DNA from: Promethearchaeota archaeon | Lineage (GTDB): Archaea > Asgardarchaeota > Lokiarchaeia > Sigyniarchaeales > SOKP01 | Assembly: GCA_030605895.1 (NCBI GenBank) | Contig: JAUWHL010000136.1 | Span: 1 to 10,941, forward strand | Length of the DNA: 10,941 nt | Reading direction: 5' to 3' | Shown: positions 1 through 6,292 of the stretch, in pieces | How the letters are laid out: each line of letters opens with the position of its first letter | Position numbering within the stretch: position 1 is the stretch's first letter | Translations under genes and position numbers: made by a program | The notes under the pieces: model-generated | Databases searched by the model: none | The model's input: only the letters and a program-made list of their open reading frames with translations | Told to the model about the DNA's origin: nothing

Positions 1-9
1 GAACCAATC

Positions 10-14
10 GGAGA
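10..14 (+). promoter_or_regulatory. Shine-Dalgarno site deciding a TTG start
   Basis: GGAGA lies 7 bases before the TTG at 22. An in-frame TAG at 16-18 blocks any longer reading, so TTG 22 is the first possible start. The downstream paralog has GGAG at 790-793, also 7 bases before its ATG, and the two proteins align from their first residues. This supports the TTG as the true start. Confidence 0.7.
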
Positions 15-21
15 TTAGATA

Positions 22-684
22 TTGAATCACATTGAAAGGAATTATCAGTTTGTAAAAGAGAGAATGATCCACCAAATGGAAAATTCCTTAGCGCTTGGGA
101 GAAGTCTCATCGATACTGAATTAGATACTGGTTTTTTAAACTTCATAATTAAGCCGATTGTTAAAAGCTTTTATGATTATTGGGCAAAAAATGAGGCAAA
201 GTCTGGAACCTTAAAACAAATCAAAATTACGTTAGATTCTGGTAAGCAATTAGCGCTTAACGGTAACACAAAGCAGAGTTTTGATAAGATAATTGAACAA
301 AATTTTCCTAAATATTTCAAAAATGACCAAACTTCTCGTATGGGTAATATTGGACATAAAAATTTTGAAAGATTTAAACAGAATGCTAAAGAAACATTTA
401 TAAGTTATTTAAAAGAATTGGTAAAACTATTAGAAGTAGCAGAGGATGTAGAAAATTATGGAGATTTGTGCCGAGTAGCATTTAACTCAAAGGAAGTAGC
501 TGAAGAGAACTTAATGAGGCAATTAGAATTTACAGAAAAAGGTATAAAAATAGTAGAAGAAGACCCCTCCATTCTTAAAGTCCCTATAGGGAAGAAAATT
601 ATTGTAAAAGCACTTAGACGGGGTTTCGAGTTAACTAAAAAAGAGTTTATTGAAGCACTTAATGATACATACAATCAAAAATAA
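22..684 (+). CDS. Conserved hypothetical protein, tandem paralog copy 1
   Basis: I do not recognise the family. The 220-residue product has no signal peptide or membrane segment and looks soluble, mostly helical and charged. It is a paralog of the next gene: by hand alignment about 115 of 219 positions are identical with almost no gaps. The conserved blocks are the N-terminus (IERNY near residue 4, RMI.QME, LID.E.DTG, KPI.KSFY.YW, NEAK.GTL, QIKITLDS up to about residue 73) and the C-terminus (RQL, IVE.D.SILKVP, GFELTKK, about 165-212). The middle (about 85-150) is divergent except for a DQTS motif. It starts with TTG, supported by a Shine-Dalgarno site and by alignment with the paralog. No catalytic or metal-binding signature is evident. 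It probably belongs to an Asgard- or archaea-restricted family, which is inference. Confidence 0.85.
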   Translation: MNHIERNYQFVKERMIHQMENSLALGRSLIDTELDTGFLNFIIKPIVKSFYDYWAKNEAKSGTLKQIKITLDSGKQLALNGNTKQSFDKIIEQNFPKYFKNDQTSRMGNIGHKNFERFKQNAKETFISYLKELVKLLEVAEDVENYGDLCRVAFNSKEVAEENLMRQLEFTEKGIKIVEEDPSILKVPIGKKIIVKALRRGFELTKKEFIEALNDTYNQK

Positions 685-759
685 TTAAATTTATGAAAAA
701 TTTTAACAATTGTTTACATTTCTAGTTTTAGAGAAATTAACTTTATTGAAATAATCAAA

Positions 760-770
760 CTTAAAAAATA
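760..770 (+). promoter_or_regulatory. Possible TATA box before paralog copy 2
   Basis: An A-rich TATA-like stretch (cttaaaaaata) sits about 31 bases before the ATG at 801, in a 116-base gap. A transcription start about 25 bases downstream would leave the GGAG at 790-793 close to the 5' end of the mRNA. In sequence this AT-rich the call is weak. It would mean the second copy can be transcribed separately from the first. Confidence 0.3.
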
Positions 771-800
771 CTATAGAATTTTCGAGATTGGAGCGGAACA

Positions 801-1460
801 ATGGAATATATAGAGCGAAATTATAAAATCTTAGAGAAACGGATGATTGAGCAAATGGAGACATCTCTTAATTATGGAAAAGAATTAATTGATTCAGAGA
901 TAGATACCGGTGCTCTAAATTTTGTTGTAAAGCCTATTATAAAATCTTTTTATAAATATTGGTCAAACAATGAAGCAAAGAAAGGTACATTAGAACAAAT
1001 AAAAATTACTCTTGATTCGGCTAAAGAGTTTATAATAAATGGGAATAACTCGAAAGGGCAATTGGATAGAATTATAGACCGAGGTTTTCTTATTTACTTA
1101 TCGCATGACCAAACAAGCCTGCAATGTAAGAAAGATCACCAGAATCATAAAAAATTAAAAGTTGTCACAAAAAAATGCTTTATAACACAAGTAGAAGAAA
1201 GTATCCTATTTCTAAATATAAAAGATAATGTTAATAATTACAACGAGTTATCTAGAGCAGCATTTAAATCAAAAGAAAATGCATATCAAGCTTTAAAACG
1301 TCAACTAGATTATAATGAAGAAGGAATTAATATCGTTGAACAAGATGATTCTATCCTAAAGGTTCCTTTTGGAAAAAACATAATTTTGAAAGTTCTCAGA
1401 GCAGGGTTTGAACTTACAAAAAAGAATTTAATTGAAGACCTTGATGAGATTTTTAATTAA
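801..1460 (+). CDS. Conserved hypothetical protein, tandem paralog copy 2
   Basis: This 219-residue soluble protein of unrecognised family is the tandem paralog of the gene ending at 684. It keeps the N-terminal block (IERNY, RMIEQME, LIDSEIDTG, KPIIKSFY, NEAKKGTLEQIKITLDS) and the C-terminal block (IVEQDDSILKVP, GFELTKK). The middle region, about residues 85-150, has diverged and contains two Cys and several His (CKKDH, NH, CF) absent from copy 1, with only DQTS shared. The ATG is preceded by GGAG at 790-793. The next gene starts 14 bases downstream, so the two may be co-transcribed. The divergence level points to an old duplication with both copies kept intact, which suggests distinct roles or hetero-oligomer partners; that is inference. 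Confidence 0.87.
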   Translation: MEYIERNYKILEKRMIEQMETSLNYGKELIDSEIDTGALNFVVKPIIKSFYKYWSNNEAKKGTLEQIKITLDSAKEFIINGNNSKGQLDRIIDRGFLIYLSHDQTSLQCKKDHQNHKKLKVVTKKCFITQVEESILFLNIKDNVNNYNELSRAAFKSKENAYQALKRQLDYNEEGINIVEQDDSILKVPFGKNIILKVLRAGFELTKKNLIEDLDEIFN

Positions 1461-1474
1461 TAATTCTCCGAATT

Positions 1475-2575
1475 TTGTATTATAAGTCTAAATTAATAGG
1501 AAAACCTGAAGATATCTTGAATGAAACACCTCAAAAATTAGAAGGAAAAAACTATTTACGCTCTATTTTTTTAAATTTGTTAATTAGTGCTTTTATAATA
1601 ATTTCATATGTATATATTTCTGAACCTTTTGGTTCAATCTCTAGCATTTTCGTAAATAATCAAGAGTTTTCAGTTCAATTTGGAATAACACTTCTAATAT
1701 TCACTTTTTTTTCTATATTAGCAGGTCCAATACATGGGTTAACCTCAGGATTTCTAGGGGAATTGCTTTATCAACTAGCTTTTTATGACACTTTTTATCT
1801 AGAATGGTGCTTTATTGTGGCTATATTAGGATTATTATCTGGAATCTATAAATATCGACCTATGAATTACTTTGATCCACTAAAAGTTTATTATACTTTT
1901 GTAGCCTTAATCATTGTTTCCTGTATTATTTTTGGTTTCATTATGGTTATTCAATTTTTCTTATATCCAGGTCAACTATCAGCTGAAGTGATAATTTTAA
2001 ATTACGGGTTTAAGTTCTTTCTCCAAGCACTTATTTCAATTATATTTATTGTTCCTATTTTATTACTTATATATGATAGAGTCCTTTCTAAAGAAGAAAG
2101 TCATTTGTACTATATGATCTTAACTCATCATCCACTTTCTGCTAGTGATCACACATTCTATCTTAAATTTGGAAGAACAAAAATTTATTTATGCTCAAGA
2201 TGTTCAGGTGTAATACTTGGGGGCTTATTTGCAATGTTTGCAACATATTTAATAGCAAAAATTTTCCATAGTGAATTTAGCGCAGAATTTGCTTTAATCA
2301 TGTGCCTAATCCTACCAGTGCCAGGGTTAATTGACTGGGGCTCGCAAAGACTTTTATTAAGAAAAAGCACTACATCATCTAGATTATTTACTGGCTTGAT
2401 TATCGGGTTGGCTTTACATTTTATGAGTCTTACATATAATTATTATTTTTATACACTACTCATTCTAACAGTTTACTTCACAATATTTGGTGTTTTGGTA
2501 TTTTTAGGTCATAAGAAGGAAATGAAATTATTAAAAGAAGAACTGGATAATTTTCCTAAAGAAGGAGAACAGTAG
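1475..2575 (+). CDS. Polytopic membrane protein: ECF-S-like region plus DUF2085-like domain
   Basis: A 366-residue integral membrane protein. Residues about 28-200 hold five or six hydrophobic segments (roughly 30-49, 68-90, 108-124, 138-162, 180-200). The pattern around residues 84-96 (GPIHGLTSGFLGE) followed by an acidic, aromatic stretch and a second Gly-rich helix resembles the S components of ECF vitamin transporters. Residues about 213-345 match DUF2085 membrane proteins: HHP at 218-220, CSRCSG at 240-245, DWGSQ at 287-291, KSTTSSR at 297-303 and TG near 306. In that family the Cys/His positions are conserved, but no biochemical function is established. The start is uncertain: TTG at 1475 has no Shine-Dalgarno site, and a second in-frame TTG at 1517 would shorten the protein by 14 residues without affecting any membrane segment. 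It lies 14 bases after copy 2 of the paralog pair and 18 bases before a hydrolase gene, suggesting one operon. Confidence 0.82.
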   Translation: MYYKSKLIGKPEDILNETPQKLEGKNYLRSIFLNLLISAFIIISYVYISEPFGSISSIFVNNQEFSVQFGITLLIFTFFSILAGPIHGLTSGFLGELLYQLAFYDTFYLEWCFIVAILGLLSGIYKYRPMNYFDPLKVYYTFVALIIVSCIIFGFIMVIQFFLYPGQLSAEVIILNYGFKFFLQALISIIFIVPILLLIYDRVLSKEESHLYYMILTHHPLSASDHTFYLKFGRTKIYLCSRCSGVILGGLFAMFATYLIAKIFHSEFSAEFALIMCLILPVPGLIDWGSQRLLLRKSTTSSRLFTGLIIGLALHFMSLTYNYYFYTLLILTVYFTIFGVLVFLGHKKEMKLLKEELDNFPKEGEQ

Positions 2576-2593
2576 AAAAGATTTAAAAAAAAA

Positions 2594-3097
2594 ATGCAAA
2601 ATATTATTTTTATTCATGGCCTTGAAAGCTCAGGTGATGGATTTAAAGGTCAATTATTAAGAAGAACATTACCAGGATGTTTGACTCCAAATTTTACACC
2701 ATATACACCACAAATTTCAATTAAAATTTTATTAAAAGAACGTATGAATCAATTAATTCCAATTTTAATGAAGAAAGTAAAGTGGATAATTATTGGATCA
2801 AGTTTTGGAGGTTTAATGGCAACCTTATTTACATTAGAATATCCTTCTAAAGTCTCTAAATTAATTCTACTCGCACCCTATTTGTCAAATATTATATTAG
2901 ATCCAAAAAAATATTCTCCTATAGATGTTCCAGTTATAGTATTTCATGGTAATTATGATGAAGTTGTTTCAATTAATCGATCTCAGATGCTTGCTGAAAA
3001 ATTGTTCACAAAACTCATATATAATAAAGTAGATGATGATCACTCACTTAAAAAAACAGTTGAAGCTTTAGATTGGAAAAATATAATAAAAAATTGA
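2594..3097 (+). CDS. Small alpha/beta hydrolase (YqiA/UPF0227-like esterase)
   Basis: A 167-residue single-domain alpha/beta hydrolase, shorter than typical members (about 190-300) because the lid is missing. It opens with the strand-and-oxyanion-loop motif IIFIHGLESS (residues 4-13). The nucleophile elbow is G-S-S-F-G at 68-72 with Ser70. The acid is Asp122 in HGNYDEVV, and the catalytic His is His150 in DDDHS, so all three triad residues are present in the right order and spacing. There is no signal peptide, so it should act in the cytoplasm as an esterase or thioesterase on an unknown substrate. The ATG follows a run of ten A residues and lacks a clear Shine-Dalgarno site. The upstream gene ends 18 bases earlier, with an AAGGAG too far back to serve this start well. 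Confidence 0.9.
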   Translation: MQNIIFIHGLESSGDGFKGQLLRRTLPGCLTPNFTPYTPQISIKILLKERMNQLIPILMKKVKWIIIGSSFGGLMATLFTLEYPSKVSKLILLAPYLSNIILDPKKYSPIDVPVIVFHGNYDEVVSINRSQMLAEKLFTKLIYNKVDDDHSLKKTVEALDWKNIIKN

Positions 3098-3129
3098 TAT
3101 TTTAATAAGAATTTATTTTTGAATAATTT

Positions 3130-3153
3130 AAAAATTGGACTCCAAATTTTTTT
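3130..3153 (+). terminator. Candidate terminator after the hydrolase gene
   Basis: The palindrome ttggactccaa (3135-3145) is extended by A/T pairing on both sides and runs straight into seven T residues (3147-3153). Archaeal RNA polymerase stops mainly at T-runs, with or without a hairpin. The site is 33-56 bases past the hydrolase stop, before a new transcription unit. The loop is short, so the hairpin itself is weak. Confidence 0.4.
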
Positions 3154-3166
3154 AATTCAATTAAAA

Positions 3167-3181
3167 TCTCCCATTAATTAA
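3167..3181 (+). repeat. 15-bp direct repeat, left copy
   Basis: The 15-mer tctcccattaattaa occurs here and again, identically, at 3689-3703. The pair brackets the 161-residue zinc-ribbon gene almost exactly. Its left part also forms the arm of the inverted repeat that reaches 3226. Confidence 0.6.
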
Positions 3182-3226
3182 GAAATAAAAAAAAAAAAAA
3201 AAGTTGATTAAAATTGGAATGGGAGA
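3167..3226 (+). repeat. 9-bp inverted repeat enclosing a 16-A run and a TTG start
   Basis: TCTCCCATT at 3167-3175 and AATGGGAGA at 3218-3226 are exact reverse complements. Between them lie a run of 16 A (3187-3202) and the TTG start at 3214; the right arm covers codons 2-5 of the gene. If transcribed from upstream, the mRNA could fold so that the start region lies next to or inside a stem. It could equally be an operator. The G+C-rich arms stand out in the surrounding AT-rich sequence. Confidence 0.5.
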
Positions 3227-3699
3227 ATGTTATTAATAATATTGGTTTCTGGTATAATGTTTTTATAGAATGGTATAACTCTGCCCCAATAGTAGCGCAA
3301 GTACTAGCAATTATAGGTATAATTACCTTATTAGCATTAACAATAACTCTTGTATATTATATCATTAAAGGAATAGCATATTTAGTATATTACATTTTCA
3401 AGGGATTGTATTTGCTTCTAAAGTATATTGGTTATGGTTTTTATAGGTTAACTGAAGGTTTTTACTTCTTGGTTTCAGGGAAAAAAAAGCCCTCGAAACA
3501 GGAAATTTCACATAAGAATATTCAGAATACTACTATAAACCAGAATAGTTATATCTTAGAATATTGTAGTGAATGTGGGAGAAGAATATCTGAAAGGATG
3601 AAATTACATTTTGGAAAAAATGGAATGGCATTCTGTGAGAACTGTGGAAAACAGTTAAATCTAAATCACGCCCTTAGGACTCTAACTGTCTCCCATTAA
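3214..3699 (+). CDS. Small membrane protein with C-terminal zinc ribbon
   Basis: A 161-residue protein without a recognised family name. Residues about 24-50 form one strong membrane helix, followed by a long aromatic- and Gly-rich hydrophobic stretch (about 52-88) that could be a second helix or an amphipathic surface segment. A polar linker (89-115) leads to a zinc ribbon, CSEC at 118-121 and CENC at 141-144. The spacing C-x2-C-x19-C-x2-C is identical to that of the N-terminal ribbon of the next protein. The start is TTG; no good Shine-Dalgarno site precedes it, and a 16-A run lies just upstream. No in-frame ATG occurs before the first membrane helix. It is separated from the next gene by 79 bases. 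I infer a cytoplasmic metal-binding domain tethered to the membrane; partner and function are unknown. Confidence 0.75.
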   Translation: MEWENVINNIGFWYNVFIEWYNSAPIVAQVLAIIGIITLLALTITLVYYIIKGIAYLVYYIFKGLYLLLKYIGYGFYRLTEGFYFLVSGKKKPSKQEISHKNIQNTTINQNSYILEYCSECGRRISERMKLHFGKNGMAFCENCGKQLNLNHALRTLTVSH

Positions 3700-3703
3700 T
3701 TAA
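3689..3703 (+). repeat. 15-bp direct repeat, right copy
   Basis: An exact second copy of tctcccattaattaa. It overlaps the last codons and stop codon of the zinc-ribbon membrane protein gene. Because it contains coding sequence here, it may be chance, a duplication scar or a recombination endpoint. Confidence 0.55.
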
Positions 3704-3713
3704 ATTAAACATC

Positions 3714-3721
3714 TTTTTATA
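3714..3721 (+). promoter_or_regulatory. Possible TATA box before the 528-residue gene
   Basis: Tttttata lies about 58 bases before the ATG at 3779. A start about 25 bases on would leave a leader containing the GGTG at 3763-3766, 12 bases before the ATG, which matches the archaeal anti-Shine-Dalgarno. Weak call because the sequence is AT-rich. Confidence 0.3.
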
Positions 3722-3778
3722 CAAAAATAATTAAAGTAATAGAACAAAAATATAATTATAAAGGTGTAGTAAAAGTAT

Positions 3779-5365
3779 ATGTCAAAGAAGGTGTATGTAT
3801 GTAGGGAATGTAATTTCAAAATTCCTGATGAACTTTCTCATTTAATTGAAAGTAACATTCAAGTTTTTTGCGAACGATGTGGTTCACCTTTTATTATGGA
3901 AGGGATTACATTTAAACCCGCTACAACCCCATATCGAAAATTTAAAAAACCAACTCTTCAAATATCTCAGATTAAATCATCTAGTTTAGAAAAAGCTATT
4001 CAAACGTTAAACAAAATATCTTTTATACCTTTATTTATTTTTACATGTATTTCTTTTGGATTGATAGCGGAAATTGCTATCAATTGGGATGCAGGTCTCC
4101 TATTTGATCGAATTATGCATGGTTTACTTGGATTATTTATCTTAATTTATGATAGAACACATATTGCTCGAAAAGTAAGGGAGAAAAAATACAATGATAT
4201 TTTTCTTGATGCGTTCTGTTGGGGAATATTAGGTTCTATTTTATATGGACTAGGAGTTATTATCCTCATTAAGGGTGTTCTTATTATGATCTATGTCATT
4301 ACAGATTCTAATAATGAGCATTTTAAAAAATATGATTATGGTTTGCTTGCGAAAAATTCATTAAATAATTTCTCTGCTAAAGCAGGTTTTGTAATCGTAC
4401 TTTTTGGTATATACAGAGTATTTTCAGACAGAATATATCTCCCTGAATGGGATACTATAAATATAGATTTACCATTTGGTATCCTAGCTCCTGCAAGAAT
4501 ATTCATTTATCTTAATTTTCTACTTTTCGCATTAGTAATTTTAATTATTGATAGTAGATTAAAGAATGATCTCAATAAAAAACAAAAATTTATGCTTGGA
4601 GATGCAATTAAATTTCTCGTTTTAGGGATTCTAGGAACAATTTTTTATGCAGCTGGTATTTTTATACTCTTAAAAGGAGTCTTAATATTTTTCTTATTTG
4701 TTAGTAGCCCTACAGAAGAGATCCAAAAAATACCAATAACTGAAAAACAAGTATATTATGCTCCAGCGCCTCCAACACCCCCGAGTCCTCCAATACATCC
4801 GATGCCAGCTTATAAAAAAATAGAAGAACCACAAAAAGAGATACCAGAAGAGCGAGCAGTTGAATTAAAAGAAGTAGAAGAAAAACCAGTCAAAGCAGAA
4901 CCACAAAAAATCGAAGAAATTACTGTCAAAAAGCTTGAAAAAATCCCTATCAAAATAGATAAAAAAGAAAAGGCAAAGAGGGAAAAGGAATTTAAATTAA
5001 AATTGCATGATTCCCTTTTACCTGTTAAAAATGAAAAAGATAAGAAATTAGTCAAAGAATATTTCGCAAAAATATTTGCTGTCTTATCAAAGGATTTAAG
5101 GAAACAAATAATCGATTTAAAAATTTCTAAAAAGGAAAAGAAAGAATTATTGGAAGAACTTGTATTCTTAACAAATGAAGAACAAATAAAATATATCGAA
5201 GCTATAGTTAATATGTATAAAGAAATTCCTAAAAGATTAATTGCCAGGATTCGTAAACTTCCCAATGTTCGACCTAAGCATTATGACAGAATTTTAGATC
5301 AATTAAAATATATGGATTATGAAGAACAAATAAAATTTGTCCAATTCTTAGAGGAAAACGCCTAA
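3779..5365 (+). CDS. Zinc-ribbon, duplicated-membrane-unit protein with repeat C-terminal domain
   Basis: A 528-residue multidomain protein without a known family name. An N-terminal zinc ribbon has CREC at 8-11 and CERC at 31-34. Membrane region 1 spans about 80-176 and region 2 about 197-309. They are tandem copies: GILG.I.Y..G..IL.KGVLI at 149-169 recurs at 283-303 with 14 of 21 identical residues, and LNKIS (77-81) matches LNNFS (195-199). A proline hinge (PAPPTPPSPP, 329-338) and a Glu/Lys-rich linker (346-405) lead to a helical C-terminal domain that is itself duplicated: 438-477 resembles 485-524, both ending near EEQIK. It probably has six to eight membrane helices with ribbon and C-terminal domain cytoplasmic. 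The ATG has a GGTG Shine-Dalgarno site upstream. The next gene starts 2 bases after the stop, so the two are translated together. A sensor or scaffold anchored in the membrane is the simplest inference; no enzymatic motif is visible. Confidence 0.85.
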   Translation: MSKKVYVCRECNFKIPDELSHLIESNIQVFCERCGSPFIMEGITFKPATTPYRKFKKPTLQISQIKSSSLEKAIQTLNKISFIPLFIFTCISFGLIAEIAINWDAGLLFDRIMHGLLGLFILIYDRTHIARKVREKKYNDIFLDAFCWGILGSILYGLGVIILIKGVLIMIYVITDSNNEHFKKYDYGLLAKNSLNNFSAKAGFVIVLFGIYRVFSDRIYLPEWDTINIDLPFGILAPARIFIYLNFLLFALVILIIDSRLKNDLNKKQKFMLGDAIKFLVLGILGTIFYAAGIFILLKGVLIFFLFVSSPTEEIQKIPITEKQVYYAPAPPTPPSPPIHPMPAYKKIEEPQKEIPEERAVELKEVEEKPVKAEPQKIEEITVKKLEKIPIKIDKKEKAKREKEFKLKLHDSLLPVKNEKDKKLVKEYFAKIFAVLSKDLRKQIIDLKISKKEKKELLEELVFLTNEEQIKYIEAIVNMYKEIPKRLIARIRKLPNVRPKHYDRILDQLKYMDYEEQIKFVQFLEENA

Positions 5366-5367
5366 AG

Positions 5368-6264
5368 ATGTCGATGGAAAAAAGGAGAGAGCCCAGAGGA
5401 AATAAGGAAAAAGAGTCACTCAAGGATAGTTCTTTTAGGCGTCTTGATTTTAAACCATTGCAAGAAACAGTTGAAGTAGAGGAAAAAGCATTAAAAAAAG
5501 AGGAAATTGTAGAAGAATTAAGCGAAATTGAAAAAGATATTTTAGATATTGCTAAAGAAATTTTAAAATTAAAAAGATATGATACTGAATTTGAAATTGA
5601 ATCAGAAAGCCAAATACAGAAATATCCAATAATAGAAAAATTATATGCTAAATGTATTGCTAAACTTTCATATAGAAAAGGATATAGTAAAGAGGAAATA
5701 TTTCTAGGTATTCGGGAATTAGAAGAGAAGAACTGGATTGTAACAAATGAGAGGCGTACTAAATTAGAGATTCTTACTAATGAAAAACTTGTTAGTATCC
5801 TTGATTTTATAAAAGAAAATCCAGGAATTCATGCAAGAGATGCAAAAATTGGGATCGAATTAGAAATAACCAGAACTCCATTTTTAAAACATGTAATGAC
5901 TCTGGAACGATTTGACCTTATTAGATCTAAGAAAATTGGAAAAACTCTTCATTATTTTTTAAGTGAAGTACCAGAAGATTATGATAAATTTAAAGTTATT
6001 TTTCTAAATCCCTTGATCCCCAAATTATTAGAAGAAATATTTAAGGATGAAGAGGTAACAGTCTCAAAAATAGCTGAAAACCTTGATAATATGTATTCAG
6101 GAACCATATTGTATCATATTAAAAAATTAAAAGATCTTAATCTTCTAAAAAGTGCTAAAAATAAATCTGGTAATAAAATATTTTTAGTAAATTTTGAGCT
6201 CTTGAAGAAATATAATGATTTTTTTGATGAACCAGATTTCACTCAACTTCTAAAAGGGCTTTAA
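5368..6264 (+). CDS. Multi-winged-helix DNA-binding protein
   Basis: A 298-residue soluble protein. After a charged, probably disordered N-terminus (1-50) come winged-helix-like modules. The clearest is about residues 137-198: helix EKLVSILDFIKENPGIHARD, recognition-type helix TRTPFLKHVMTLERFDLI, then wing SKKIGKTLHYFL. This arrangement with PGIH is common in archaeal MarR/ArsR-type regulators. A second covers about 216-276 (LLEEIFKDEEVTVSKIAENL, GTILYHIKKLKDLNLL, wing to FLVN). A degenerate third may span 86-131. No metal-binding Cys cluster or ligand domain is evident. The ATG at 5368 is 2 bases after the preceding stop, and an in-frame ATG at 5374 is an alternative start. The tight coupling suggests it works with the membrane protein encoded just upstream, as a regulator whose activity or location the membrane protein controls; that is inference. 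Confidence 0.85.
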   Translation: MSMEKRREPRGNKEKESLKDSSFRRLDFKPLQETVEVEEKALKKEEIVEELSEIEKDILDIAKEILKLKRYDTEFEIESESQIQKYPIIEKLYAKCIAKLSYRKGYSKEEIFLGIRELEEKNWIVTNERRTKLEILTNEKLVSILDFIKENPGIHARDAKIGIELEITRTPFLKHVMTLERFDLIRSKKIGKTLHYFLSEVPEDYDKFKVIFLNPLIPKLLEEIFKDEEVTVSKIAENLDNMYSGTILYHIKKLKDLNLLKSAKNKSGNKIFLVNFELLKKYNDFFDEPDFTQLLKGL

Positions 6265-6292
6265 TTTTTACATTTCATTTATATTACATTAT

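Noticed and set aside
456..674. A 72-codon minus-strand open frame
   Set aside because: It is antisense to the C-terminal block of the first paralog, which is conserved as protein in the second copy on the plus strand.
2185..2370. A 61-codon minus-strand open frame
   Set aside because: It is antisense to the DUF2085-like motifs of the membrane protein, which are the real coding signal here.
3167..3703. The 15-bp repeat pair as ends of a mobile element
   Set aside because: The enclosed gene is not a transposase or recombinase, there are no terminal inverted repeats, and the right copy lies partly in coding sequence; reported only as a repeat of unknown meaning.
4810..5265. A 151-codon open frame on the minus strand
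   Set aside because: It lies wholly inside the 528-residue gene, opposite its Glu/Lys-rich linker and helical domain. It translates to a Ser/Phe-rich string with no domain pattern and has no ribosome-binding site; it is an artefact of low-complexity coding sequence.
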